From contig JBLHKW010000065.1 in NCBI GenBank assembly GCA_047618565.1, positions 1 through 26,094 of the forward strand: DNA of 26,094 nt, read 5' to 3'. The notes below the pieces were generated by a model, which saw nothing but the letters and a program-made list of their open reading frames with translations, was not told the DNA's origin and did not search any database. The stretch is from JBLHKW01 sp047618565. Lineage in GTDB: Bacteria > Planctomycetota > UBA1135 > GCA-002686595. Both the position numbers and the translations under genes were made by a program. This document shows positions 1-8,117 of the stretch, one piece after another (within the stretch, counting starts at the first letter, position 1; each line of letters opens with the position of its first letter).

Positions 1-546
1 CTGGGCCACTGGGCCTCGCACCGCGTGACCTTCCTGTGGCACTTCCACCGGGTCCACCACTCCTCGAAGGAGCTGGATATCTGGAATGCCAACCGCTTCC
101 ACTGCGTCGAGTTCCTGTGGGGCGGTTACGTCGGCTACTTCACGATGGCACTGATCGGATTTCCGGCCGAGGAAGTGGTCGCCGTCGCGTTCCTGCTGGC
201 CGTCACCAACGTCTACTCCCACGCGAACGTCAATATCCCGCTCGGACCCCTGAAGTACATCTTCAACAACCCCCAGCTGCACATCTGGCACCACGCAGCG
301 TCGGTGGATCCGCGCCGCAACGTGAACTACGGCTCGTCACTCGCCGTCTGGGACTACCTTCTCGGCACCGCCTACCGGCCCGAAGGCCGGCCTACCCCGG
401 AGCTCGGCTACCACGGAGACGAGGACTTCCCGAGCGGGCTGTGGGCACAGTTCCTGGACCCCTTCGTGGCCATCGGGCGCGACATCCGCGGCTGGTCTCC
501 GCGCCGCAAAGCATCGCCGCCTGCCCCGCCGAATGCGATCACATGA
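1..546 (+). CDS. Sterol desaturase / fatty acid hydroxylase family protein (5' partial)
   Basis: The reading frame is open from base 1, so the start lies outside the window; the C-terminal 181 residues are present. Histidine clusters typical of the membrane di-iron hydroxylase superfamily are visible: HFHRVHHS near residue 16, then HIWHHA near residue 95. An SHR upstream is probably part of the first box. These histidines bind the two irons that perform O2-dependent hydroxylation or desaturation of a lipid. Hydrophobic stretches between the boxes fit membrane segments. The product is therefore probably an integral membrane lipid-modifying enzyme; the substrate (sterol, fatty acid, carotenoid or alkylglycerol) cannot be told. 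It ends 6 nt from the stop of the convergent histidine kinase gene. Confidence 0.85.
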   Translation: MGHWASHRVTFLWHFHRVHHSSKELDIWNANRFHCVEFLWGGYVGYFTMALIGFPAEEVVAVAFLLAVTNVYSHANVNIPLGPLKYIFNNPQLHIWHHAASVDPRRNVNYGSSLAVWDYLLGTAYRPEGRPTPELGYHGDEDFPSGLWAQFLDPFVAIGRDIRGWSPRRKASPPAPPNAIT

Positions 547-552
547 GGGATC

Positions 553-2970
553 CTACGAACCCTGGCGCACCTTGCCGAGCCAGCGCAGCACGACCGTTTG
601 GATGCGATCCGCACTGATCGGCTTGGAGACGTAGTCGTCCATGCCTGATTCCAGGCAACGCTCCTTGTCGCCCTTCATCACATTCGCGGTCATGGCGATC
701 ACCGGCAGGTACGCACCGGTCGTACGTTCCGCCTCGCGGATGCGGCGCGTTGCCTCGTAGCCGTCCATCTCGGGCATCTGACAGTCCATGAACACGAGAT
801 CGAAGGAGCGCTCCGCGAGGGCGCGTAAGGCTTCGACCCCGTTGTTCGCGAGCTCGCAGGTGAAGCCGTTGCGCGCCAGTAGCGCGGCCGCAACACGCTG
901 GTTGACCACGTTGTCCTCGACCAGCAGGATCCTGGTGCGGGTGCGCACGGCGGTCTTGACCAGGGAGTGCTTGGTGACCAGACCGGTCGGACCGGTGGGC
1001 TGGCCAACGCGAAGCGTCTGCTTCGACCCCAGAACGGTGATCAGGCAATCGAAGAGCTGAGTCTGCTTGACAGGCTTCGTGAGGAACCCGCTGACGCCGG
1101 CGCGCTCGAACTCGTGTAGCCCGCCCAGGACGGACATCGATGTCAGCACGACCACGGGCGTGTCCTTCAGCTCCTCGTCGGAGCGCACGAGCCGCGTGAG
1201 GTCGAGGCCCGTGACCTCGGGCATCTGGTAGTCGCTCACGAGCATGTGGAAGGGTTCTCCTGCGCTGGCCGCCTCTCGCATGGCGCGCAGCACCTCCTCG
1301 GGCGTCTCGTACACATGCGCGTCGCAGCCCCAGGATCCAAGCTGACTCGCCAGAATCGTGCGGTTCGTCTGGTTGTCGTCCACGACCGCGATCTTCCGGC
1401 CGCGCAGACTCTCGGGGAAGCTTCTGGTCTCCGCCCGCTTCCCGAGTTGCCGCTCGAAATCGATCGTTACGGAGAATATCGAACCCTCACCACGCGTGCT
1501 CTCGACAGCCACCTCGCCACCCATCAGGGATGTCAGGCGGGCGGAGATAGCCAGTCCAAGACCCGTGCCACCGTACTTGCGTGTGTCCGAAGCGTCCACC
1601 TGCGAGAAGGACTTGAACAGACGATCCATGCGGTCGGCCGGGATCCCGATGCCGGTATCTCGGACCGAGATCTTGAGGGAGACCGAGGTCTCGCCCTCGC
1701 TGAGCACTTCGACCTCTACCGCGACCTCACCTTGCTCGGTGAACTTGATCCCGTTGGTCATGAGGTTCAGAAGTACCTGCTTGAGGCGCGACGGATCGCC
1801 ACGCAGCAATGCAGGCGTCCGCGAGTGCATCATGCACAAGAGCTCGATATTCTTCTCCTGGGCTTTCGGGGCCAGCAGATCGCCGAGCTCCTCGGTCAGC
1901 AGCCGCAGGTCGAAGTCGATGGTCTCGAGCTCCAGCTTCTCGGCCTCCATCTTCGAGAAGTCGAGGATGTCGTTGATGATCGTCAGGAGCTGCTCACCAC
2001 AAACCCGGATGGTCGTGACCATATCCCGTTGCTGGGCGGGTAGTTCGCCCACCAGCAGGAGCTCCGTCATCCCGATGACGCCATTCATCGGCGTCCGGAT
2101 CTCGTGGCTCATGTTGGCCATGAACTCGGACTTGACGCGCACTGCCTGCTCCGCATCCTCCTTGGCAGCGTGCAAGCTACGGTTGTTCTCGCGCAGCGCA
2201 CTCGTCTGCTCCGCGACCTCGGCCTCGAGATTGTCCCGGTGAGCTTCGAGTTCCGCGTCGCGGCGTTCGATGCCGTCCAGCATCGAGTTGAAGTCGTCGA
2301 TCAGACCTCCGACCTCGTCCTCACTGAGCTTGACCGCACGTGCTGCGTAATCTCTGTGCGAGCGCACGCGTCGTGCTGTTCGCGCCAGATCCAGCACCGG
2401 ATCGGTGATCCAACCACGCAACCAGGCAGAGAGCAGCCACGCCAGGAGCATGGCCACACCGAGCGCCACGGCCGTGGTTCGAAGGCTCTCCGCAATGTGC
2501 GTTCGCGCACGCGCCATGTCGGCGCGCACGTAGACACTTCCGAGCCGTCGGTCCTCGACGAGCACCTCGGCCACGGCGATCATGCGGTCGCCATCGCGAG
2601 CAGAATGGTCTTCGGACGACAACGCGGGAGGCACCCGCGGCGCGTCGGGCCACCTGCGGTCGTAGGCGGCGAACCGCATGCCTTCGCTATCGTAAAGGGC
2701 GGCGCTGACCACGCTGGAGTTGAGGCTGTAACTGGCGAGAGCCTGGTCTGCGAAGTCCGGGTCGTCGAACTCCAGAGCCGATGCGCAATTCTGGCCCGTG
2801 GTCCGGGCTGCCAGTTCGAGGTCGGTCAGCTGGTGCCGGATGGTCCGATCACGGTTGATGATCAGCTCGAGTACTCCGGCCGTGAGCAAGCTCGCGCCGC
2901 ATGCGAAGAGGATGACCGCCGAGACCTTCCCACCGATGGAGAGCGAGCGCGGACCGAGAGATCTGCTCAT
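553..2970 (-). CDS. Hybrid sensor histidine kinase with two receiver domains
   Basis: An 805-residue membrane sensor kinase. In order: TM1 (about 17-37), a periplasmic CHASE8-like sensor region (about 40-160), TM2 (about 165-185), HAMP (about 186-238), a coiled-coil linker, HisKA with H-box SHEIRTPMNGVIGM (His289), and HATPase_c with N box NLMTNGIKF (Asn406), DTGIG (Asp438) and GGTGLGL (467-473). Two receiver domains follow, with phosphoacceptors Asp580 (SDYQMPE) and Asp729 (MDCQMPE) and the conserved Lys in TKP and SKP. BarA/Evg-type phosphorelay architecture but with no Hpt domain, so an Hpt partner must be encoded elsewhere. An upstream in-frame ATG at 3183 would add 71 Arg/Pro-rich residues; the start at 2970 puts the first TM at the N-terminus and is preferred. 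No response regulator is adjacent. Confidence 0.93.
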   Translation of the reverse strand: MSRSLGPRSLSIGGKVSAVILFACGASLLTAGVLELIINRDRTIRHQLTDLELAARTTGQNCASALEFDDPDFADQALASYSLNSSVVSAALYDSEGMRFAAYDRRWPDAPRVPPALSSEDHSARDGDRMIAVAEVLVEDRRLGSVYVRADMARARTHIAESLRTTAVALGVAMLLAWLLSAWLRGWITDPVLDLARTARRVRSHRDYAARAVKLSEDEVGGLIDDFNSMLDGIERRDAELEAHRDNLEAEVAEQTSALRENNRSLHAAKEDAEQAVRVKSEFMANMSHEIRTPMNGVIGMTELLLVGELPAQQRDMVTTIRVCGEQLLTIINDILDFSKMEAEKLELETIDFDLRLLTEELGDLLAPKAQEKNIELLCMMHSRTPALLRGDPSRLKQVLLNLMTNGIKFTEQGEVAVEVEVLSEGETSVSLKISVRDTGIGIPADRMDRLFKSFSQVDASDTRKYGGTGLGLAISARLTSLMGGEVAVESTRGEGSIFSVTIDFERQLGKRAETRSFPESLRGRKIAVVDDNQTNRTILASQLGSWGCDAHVYETPEEVLRAMREAASAGEPFHMLVSDYQMPEVTGLDLTRLVRSDEELKDTPVVVLTSMSVLGGLHEFERAGVSGFLTKPVKQTQLFDCLITVLGSKQTLRVGQPTGPTGLVTKHSLVKTAVRTRTRILLVEDNVVNQRVAAALLARNGFTCELANNGVEALRALAERSFDLVFMDCQMPEMDGYEATRRIREAERTTGAYLPVIAMTANVMKGDKERCLESGMDDYVSKPISADRIQTVVLRWLGKVRQGS

Positions 2971-3377
2971 CGGCGCGCCCCGCGCAGCTGATCCGTCGGC
3001 GCCAGATCGGGAACATGATCGATGGGGCTCGCCACGACGAGCAAGCCTGTCGGTAGGGACGTTCGCATCATGGGCAGATTTTTTTACGCGCCCCGTTCGA
3101 TCCCCGGCGTGCACATCGGGGAGGGGGGGGACATTCCTGTCAATCGGCCCTATGGGCGGCACACTTGAGGGCACTAGGCTCAAGGAATGTGGTTTGTCCC
3201 GGAGCAGGGATTATCTGCCCATGCTCCCCGCTGAGGGGGGGGGGGGGCTGCGCTCATCCACCCGTTGCCCGGGTTTCGCGGCCTGCCGAAGAATCAAGGG
3301 CCATGGAGGCGCGCATTACCAACACACGTCGAACAGGGGCGCGAGATCGAAGGCGGGACCTGGCACGTGCAGCCCGG
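2971..3377. other. Gene-free stretch with G tracts and small hairpins
   Basis: No ORF here has coding character. It holds a G8 run (3123-3130) and a G13 run (3235-3247), a hairpin CTTGAG/CTCAAG (3164-3169 with 3179-3184), and a 7-bp inverted pair ACATTCC/GGAATGT (3131-3137, 3184-3190). It lies between two minus-strand genes, so it should contain the leader and promoter of the histidine kinase and the 3' end of the hydrolase transcript. I cannot point to a convincing -35/-10 pair. Confidence 0.6.
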
Positions 3378-4196
3378 TTACTCCAAAGCTTGCGCGATGA
3401 AGTCTGCGACCGCGCGACGCCAGTCCGGGTTGCGCGTGAATCCGCCGCCGTTGTGGCCGCCCCCGGTGGATAGCAGACGTTTCGGCTGGCGCGCACGCTC
3501 GAACAGCAGCTGCGCGTGGGTGAACGGCACGATCTCATCCTGTGGGCTATGCACCACGAGCAGCGCTGCGTCGATGCGTGCGACCCGTTCGATGCTCGCG
3601 TAATGAATGCGCGTGAGCCAGCGCACCGGCAACCACGGGTAGACGCGGGCGCCCACGTCGGACAGGCGCGTGAACGAGCTCTCGACGATGACCGCACCCA
3701 CCGGCCGCGCACTGGCCAGCTCGATGGTCACCGCCCCGCCGAGTGATTCACCGTAGAGCACGATCTGCTCCGGGCTGAATCCGCGCTCGTGTACCAGGTG
3801 CTCGAGAGCCGCGCGCGCATCGAGGTAGGTGCCGGCCTCGCTGGGGCTTCCGTCGCTATCCCCGTAGCCCCGGTAGTCATACAGCAGCACCGCCAGCCCC
3901 ATGGCCCGGAAGGCGCCGGCCTGGGAGAGACGGTCTTCCATGCTCCCGGCGTTGCCGTGCGAGATCAGCACGGCTCCGCGCGCCCCCTCCACCGGCAGGA
4001 ACCAGGCGCCCAGCCGCACGCCGTCCGTGGTCCGCAACGTCGCCGACTCGAACTTCCAGCCCAGCTCACCGGGCCCCGATCGCGGCGGCGGTCCCGGGAA
4101 CCAGACCAGCTTGGCCTGTAGCAGCCAGACCAGGAAACAGATCGCCAGGTAGCCCCCGAGCAGGATGTAGAGCATGCGTCGCACTGCGCCGAGCAT
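3378..4196 (-). CDS. Alpha/beta hydrolase, membrane-anchored (Abhd12/13-like, S33 type)
   Basis: 272 residues from the ATG at 4196. A single N-terminal TM segment (LYILLGGYLAICFLVWLL) is followed by an alpha/beta hydrolase fold. The oxyanion-region motif HGNAGS, the nucleophile elbow GESLGG (Ser), an acid in HSPQDEIVPF (Asp) and a terminal His in GGGHNGG form a complete catalytic triad. This arrangement is usual for bacterial BEM46/Abhd13-like serine hydrolases; the substrate is unknown. The frame stays open upstream to 4538, but that extension is Arg/Pro-rich and precedes the TM segment, so it is not taken as coding; ATG at 4175 is the other possible start. It diverges from the NosL-operon, with about 226 nt between the starts. 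Confidence 0.88.
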   Translation of the reverse strand: MLGAVRRMLYILLGGYLAICFLVWLLQAKLVWFPGPPPRSGPGELGWKFESATLRTTDGVRLGAWFLPVEGARGAVLISHGNAGSMEDRLSQAGAFRAMGLAVLLYDYRGYGDSDGSPSEAGTYLDARAALEHLVHERGFSPEQIVLYGESLGGAVTIELASARPVGAVIVESSFTRLSDVGARVYPWLPVRWLTRIHYASIERVARIDAALLVVHSPQDEIVPFTHAQLLFERARQPKRLLSTGGGHNGGGFTRNPDWRRAVADFIAQALE

Positions 4197-4422
4197 AGCA
4201 GCGGCGCGCCGGTCGATCCCTCGCGGGCGCACGGCACCCCACACGGGGGTTTTGGCGGGCCTGAGCATTCTCCGCTTGCCGCGGCCCCAGGTCGGGGGGA
4301 CAATCGATGCCCCCGATCGGAAATCAGGGGCCAAAGCGACGCCTGCCCCCCCCCGGAGTCGGTCCATCCTGCGGGTCCGGCTCGACGGCGCCCAGCCCCC
4401 AAGCCTTTCCGAGGGCCTCGGA
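4197..4422. promoter_or_regulatory. Divergent intergenic region upstream of the NosL-like operon
   Basis: 226 nt between divergent start codons, so promoters for both directions should lie here. It contains a G6 run (4294-4299) and a C9 run (4346-4354). A GAGGG sequence at 4411-4415, 7 nt before the ATG at 4423, is a plausible ribosome binding site for the first operon gene. No clear sigma-70 hexamers were identified. Confidence 0.4.
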
Positions 4423-4845
4423 ATGTCCAACGCCAAACTCGTCCTGTGGTTCAGCGCGGTCCTGGCGGTCTCCCTGGCCAGCCGCTGGCGGGTGTTCCAT
4501 GCGAATGCCGAGCGCTGCGCCCTCGATGGCCAGCGCATCGTTCCGATCTACCGTATCGACCTGATGCAGGACGGCGAGCGCAGCGCCCGTTTTTGCAGCA
4601 TTCGCTGTGCCATAGAATGGCCGGCAGCCCCGGCCGACGCCGAGTGGCGGGTGCGCGACGAGGTGACAGGAAGTGTCCTCGACGCCACCAAGGCCTGTTA
4701 CGTCCTGAGCGACGTCGTTACCATCCCCGCTCGCCAGGAACGCCGCCACGCATTCAAGAACTGGGCCGACGCCCACGCCCACCTCGCCGAGTTCGACGGC
4801 GAGCGCATCTCAAGTCCCTTCGCTCCCGCGCCGCAAGAACCATGA
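4423..4845 (+). CDS. NosL-like protein (putative copper chaperone), first gene of operon
   Basis: 140 residues. An N-terminal hydrophobic segment (about 6-20, LVLWFSAVLAVSLAS) anchors or exports it. The rest matches the NosL pattern: an early Cys motif (C32, CALDGQRI, in place of the usual M-x-CGM), RFCSIRCA (C58, C62), a V-x-D-x-x-TG turn (78-83), D-A-x-x-A-x-YV (87-94) and a terminal AFKNWADAHAH segment. NosL of nitrous oxide reductase clusters binds Cu(I) and delivers it to a periplasmic enzyme. No nosZ is visible, so copper delivery to another target, or binding of another thiophilic metal, is an inference. Its stop overlaps the next start by ATGA (4842-4845), indicating translational coupling. 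The frame is open upstream to 4174, but the ATG at 4423 has an SD-like GAGGG and starts the signal sequence. Confidence 0.75.
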   Translation: MSNAKLVLWFSAVLAVSLASRWRVFHANAERCALDGQRIVPIYRIDLMQDGERSARFCSIRCAIEWPAAPADAEWRVRDEVTGSVLDATKACYVLSDVVTIPARQERRHAFKNWADAHAHLAEFDGERISSPFAPAPQEP

Positions 4846-6668
4846 AATCGATCCTGATCGTCCCCTCCGTACTCGTGCTCTGCATGGCCTGCTCCAAGGC
4901 TCCGGCTCCGGACGCCACGGCGACCACCGCTCACGGCGGCGAGTCCAGCGCTGTCGAGGTGCCCCAGTTCAAGGACGTCCTCAGCTCCTCCGGCATCGAC
5001 TTCACGCACGTGTTTTGCGATACGGAGACCGGCTCCAGCTACCGCACGAACCCCTACGACCACGGTAGCGGCGTCAACGTCGCCGACATCGACGGCGACG
5101 GGCTGGAGGACATCTACCTGCTCAACTTCCTGGGCCCCAACGCGCTCTACCGCAACCTGGGCAACATGCGCTTCGAGAACGTGACCGCCAAGGCAGGCGT
5201 GGCCGTCGACCGTTCGCTGAGCGTCGGCGCAGCCTTTGCCGACTTCGACCAGGATGGAGACCAGGATCTCTACGTCACCACCTACCGCGGTGGCAATCAC
5301 CTGTTCATGAACAACGGCGAGGGCATCTTCGAGGACATCACCGCGGCCGCAGGGCTCGAGTACCTGGGACACTCCAACAGCGCCACCTGGTTCGACTACG
5401 ACCTCGATGGTGACCTGGACCTGTACCTGTGCAACATCGGTGCCTTCACGACCGAGACCATCAGCCAGGAAGCCGACTACTTCTACAAGGGTGTCAACCT
5501 GCCCTTCATGAAGCTGGCGCGCGCGCCGGAGGTCTACAACGCCGGCGAGGGCGACATCCTCTACAGCAACAATGGCGACGGCACGTTCTCCGATGTGACC
5601 GAGGCGGCCGGCATCGCGTCCAACGAGTGGAATGGTGACGCGGCCGTGGCCGACATCGACCTGGACGGCGACTCCGACCTGTACGTGTCCAACATGTTTG
5701 GCGCCAACCACATGTACATCAATAATGGCGACGCGACCTTCACGAAGATCACCGACAAGGCCCTCAAGCGCACCAGCTGGGGCGGCATGGGCGCGCGCTT
5801 CTTTGACGGAAACGACGACGCCTACCCCGATCTCTACGTGGTCGACATGCACTCCGACATGTGGGGCACGGATCCCAGCGACCCGGGCTTCGTGCGCGAG
5901 CCGACCGCCAAGTACGACACTCCGCTGGGCTACACCCGCAAGGGTAAGAAGATCGAGCAGGCCGACGACACGGTCACGAGCGACACGCTCTTCGGAAACA
6001 CCTACTTCGAGAACAACGGCAACGGGACCTTCACGGAACGCTCCGCGGAAGCCAACCTCGAGAACTGGTGGCCCTGGGGCATGGCCGCAGGTGACTACAA
6101 CAACGACGGACACGAAGACCTGTTCGTCACGGCCGGGATGGGCTACCCGTTCTTCTACTGGCCCAACTTCCTCTACCTCAACGAGGGCGGCGGCAAGTTC
6201 ATCGAGGCCGCGTCACGCGCCGGTATCGAGCCCCCGGCCCTGGGCGAGGTCATCGCAGGTGCCGAGATCAATGGGCGCGAGTTCACCCGCAGCTCGCGCT
6301 GCGTTGCCAGCGCGGACTTCGATGGCGACGGCGACCTCGACCTGATCGTCAACAACTTCAACCACGAGCCCTACCTGCTGCGTAACGACTCCAAGCCGGG
6401 CAACTGGCTGCAGCTCGACCTGACCGGCACGAGCAGCAACATGGACGCGGTCGGTGCGCGTATCCACGTGGCGGCAGGAGACCGCAGCTGGCACCGCCAG
6501 ACCGTCAACTCCCAGGGCTACCTGACGCAGAGCACGGCGCGCGTCCACATCGGGCTCGGCGACGTCGACGCGGTCGACAGGATCGAGATCTTCTGGCCGG
6601 GCCAGGCCGAGCCCCAGGTCATGAAGGCGCCCTCCATCAATCAGGTCCTGAGCATTGCTCAGAAGTAG
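4842..6668 (+). CDS. CRTAC1 family lipoprotein (FG-GAP/VCBS repeats + ASPIC/UnbV domain)
   Basis: 608 residues. A signal sequence ends in a lipobox-like LCMAC (Cys17), so it is probably lipid-anchored on the periplasmic side. About seven FG-GAP/VCBS blades follow, each with a calcium-binding loop: DIDGDGLEDIY, DFDQDGDQDLY, DYDLDGDLDLY, DIDLDGDSDLY, a degenerate FDGNDDAYPDLY, DYNNDGHEDLF and DFDGDGDLDLI. The C-terminal about 85 residues (GNWLQLDLTG to the end) are an ASPIC/UnbV domain. Such proteins are seven-bladed propellers, presumed to bind calcium and partners; the exact role is unknown. It starts inside the stop of the NosL-like gene and ends 14 nt into the next ORF, so it is a full operon member rather than an isolated surface protein. 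Confidence 0.92.
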   Translation: MKSILIVPSVLVLCMACSKAPAPDATATTAHGGESSAVEVPQFKDVLSSSGIDFTHVFCDTETGSSYRTNPYDHGSGVNVADIDGDGLEDIYLLNFLGPNALYRNLGNMRFENVTAKAGVAVDRSLSVGAAFADFDQDGDQDLYVTTYRGGNHLFMNNGEGIFEDITAAAGLEYLGHSNSATWFDYDLDGDLDLYLCNIGAFTTETISQEADYFYKGVNLPFMKLARAPEVYNAGEGDILYSNNGDGTFSDVTEAAGIASNEWNGDAAVADIDLDGDSDLYVSNMFGANHMYINNGDATFTKITDKALKRTSWGGMGARFFDGNDDAYPDLYVVDMHSDMWGTDPSDPGFVREPTAKYDTPLGYTRKGKKIEQADDTVTSDTLFGNTYFENNGNGTFTERSAEANLENWWPWGMAAGDYNNDGHEDLFVTAGMGYPFFYWPNFLYLNEGGGKFIEAASRAGIEPPALGEVIAGAEINGREFTRSSRCVASADFDGDGDLDLIVNNFNHEPYLLRNDSKPGNWLQLDLTGTSSNMDAVGARIHVAAGDRSWHRQTVNSQGYLTQSTARVHIGLGDVDAVDRIEIFWPGQAEPQVMKAPSINQVLSIAQK

Positions 6669-6966
6669 GCACCCTACGAGCGCGGGTACCTGGGTACTCC
6701 GATCGCTCGGCGCACTGCTGCTGGCGGACGTCGCCTGGCTGGCCAGCGCGTCGGGCGACGTGGCCAAACAGGATCCGTTCCAGGCCGCGGTCGGCGGATT
6801 GGGCGCCGGCCACGCGGTGGGCGTGGACTGGAGTTTCTTCGCCTTCGACCCGCGCCGCGCCGGAACCTGCGAGAACGAGCTGTTTCCGCTACCTGGCATG
6901 CATTGCCCCAGCCCGCACCACGGGCTGGCGGTCATCGACCGACCCGCCCTGGACGGCCCGCGGTGA
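6655..6966 (+). CDS. Small anchored or exported protein of unknown function
   Basis: 103 residues if the TTG at 6655 is used; CTG codons further in are alternatives. A short basic N-terminus is followed by one hydrophobic segment (VLRSLGALLLADVAWLASA), then a periplasmic part with two cysteines in GTCENELFPLPGMHC and a His-rich end SPHHGL. I recognise no family. Position supports it as real: it overlaps the upstream gene by 14 nt and its TGA overlaps the GTG of the permease (GTGA at 6963-6966), the same coupling used throughout the operon. The Cys and His residues would fit a small metal-binding or redox accessory subunit, but that is only a guess. Confidence 0.6.
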   Translation: MLRSRHPTSAGTWVLRSLGALLLADVAWLASASGDVAKQDPFQAAVGGLGAGHAVGVDWSFFAFDPRRAGTCENELFPLPGMHCPSPHHGLAVIDRPALDGPR

Positions 6967-8117
6967 GCAGCCTCCTGGCCCGCCATACCAACCTGCTCGC
7001 GGCGGCCGCGGAGAACGTCGCGTGCAATGCGCGCGGCTACGCGGTGGCGGCCGCCGGCCTGATCCTGGGCCTGAGCCTGTTGCTGAGTGGCGTCGCCATC
7101 GGCGAGGGAGTGAAGCGCGCGGCACTGGACTCTGTCGACGCCGGAGCGGATCTCTACTGCAGCTGGGATGCCTTCGGTCGTGACACGCCGATCCCGGTGG
7201 AGCGCGTGGAACAGCTGCGGCAGATACCCGGCGTGGTCGACGTGGTCCCGCGCATCGTGGGGCGTGCGATGCTGGCCGACGAGTGGGCGGTACTGGTAGG
7301 CGTTCCGCTCGATCGCCTGGCAAGGCACCGCGTGCCCGTAGAGGGCGCCTTGCCCCGCGGGCCGGCCGAGGTCCTGATCGGCGCGGAGCTGGCACAGCTG
7401 AGCGGCTACTCTGCTGGCGATAGCATCACTCTCACCGGTCACTCGGTGCGGGTGTTCCGCATCTCGGGCGTCGTTGCGGCAAGCGCTTCGCTGTGGAGCG
7501 CCAAGGCGATCGTCTGCGAACTCGAGGAGGCGGCGATCCTCTTCGGCGAGCGGGAGCGCGTGAGCGACGCCTGCGTCTACACGCGCCCGGGGTACGAGGC
7601 CCTCGCGGGCGAAGCCATCGAGCGCATCGACGATCGTTTTCGAGTCCAGACACGCTCCCTCGTGGAAGGCTACGTCGGGCGTGGAACAACCCTGCGCGAG
7701 GGAGTGTTCAGCGCCCTCGCGGCCCTGGCCCTGGTACTGGCCATTCCGGCCTTCGCGGTGCTGACCTACCTCGGTAAGAGCCCGCGCCGCAGGGAGATCG
7801 GACTGCTCAAGGCGGAAGGCTGGAGCACCGCTGATGTGCTTGAGATGGTCGCCCTCGAGAACCTGATCGTCAGCTTGTTCTCTGCCGGAAGCGCCCTCGC
7901 GATCTCGTTGTTCTGGGTACGCGTGCTGCACGCACCATGGATCGGGCCACTCTTCATTCCGGAACTACCGGCCTTCCCGTCGATGCACATCCCCTCCACG
8001 TTCACGCCCCTGCCGCCCCTGCTGGCCCTCATCTTCAGCATCACCGTCACCATGACGGGCAGCATCTATACCACCTGGCGCACGGCCATCACGCGCCCCG
8101 TCGAGGCCCTGCGGTGA
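6963..8117 (+). CDS. ABC transporter permease, FtsX/MacB type
   Basis: 384 residues starting at a GTG inside the previous stop. TM1 (about 27-46) is followed by a large extracytoplasmic MacB-PCD-like domain (about 50-240) and three closely spaced C-terminal TM helices (about 250-272, 295-320, 345-370). The cytoplasmic turn after TM2 contains RRREIGLLKAEGW, the FtsX-family coupling motif, and the C-terminus ends ITRPVEALR, the usual end of these permeases. Type VII (MacB/LolCE-like) transporters do mechanotransmission or lipoprotein/periplasmic substrate extrusion rather than classical import. Its partner ATPase follows with a GTGA overlap. A permease of this class next to a NosL-like gene differs from the NosY permease of denitrifiers. 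Confidence 0.9.
   Translation: MSSLLARHTNLLAAAAENVACNARGYAVAAAGLILGLSLLLSGVAIGEGVKRAALDSVDAGADLYCSWDAFGRDTPIPVERVEQLRQIPGVVDVVPRIVGRAMLADEWAVLVGVPLDRLARHRVPVEGALPRGPAEVLIGAELAQLSGYSAGDSITLTGHSVRVFRISGVVAASASLWSAKAIVCELEEAAILFGERERVSDACVYTRPGYEALAGEAIERIDDRFRVQTRSLVEGYVGRGTTLREGVFSALAALALVLAIPAFAVLTYLGKSPRRREIGLLKAEGWSTADVLEMVALENLIVSLFSAGSALAISLFWVRVLHAPWIGPLFIPELPAFPSMHIPSTFTPLPPLLALIFSITVTMTGSIYTTWRTAITRPVEALR

Noticed and set aside
2971..3183. 71-residue N-terminal extension of the histidine kinase
   Set aside because: No family counterpart, low-complexity composition, and it would push the first TM helix inward; the ATG at 2970 is adequate.
4197..4538. N-terminal extension of the hydrolase by 114 residues
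   Set aside because: Arg/Pro-rich, precedes the membrane anchor and overlaps the NosL-like gene start on the other strand.
4698..6113. 471-codon minus-strand ORF antisense to the CRTAC1 gene
   Set aside because: A low-complexity Val/Gly/Asp product made by reading the repeated GAC/GGC calcium-loop codons in reverse; no domain and no context.
6213..7931. 572-codon minus-strand ORF antisense to the permease region
   Set aside because: A long shadow ORF due to high GC; the plus strand encodes a clear permease with coupled starts.
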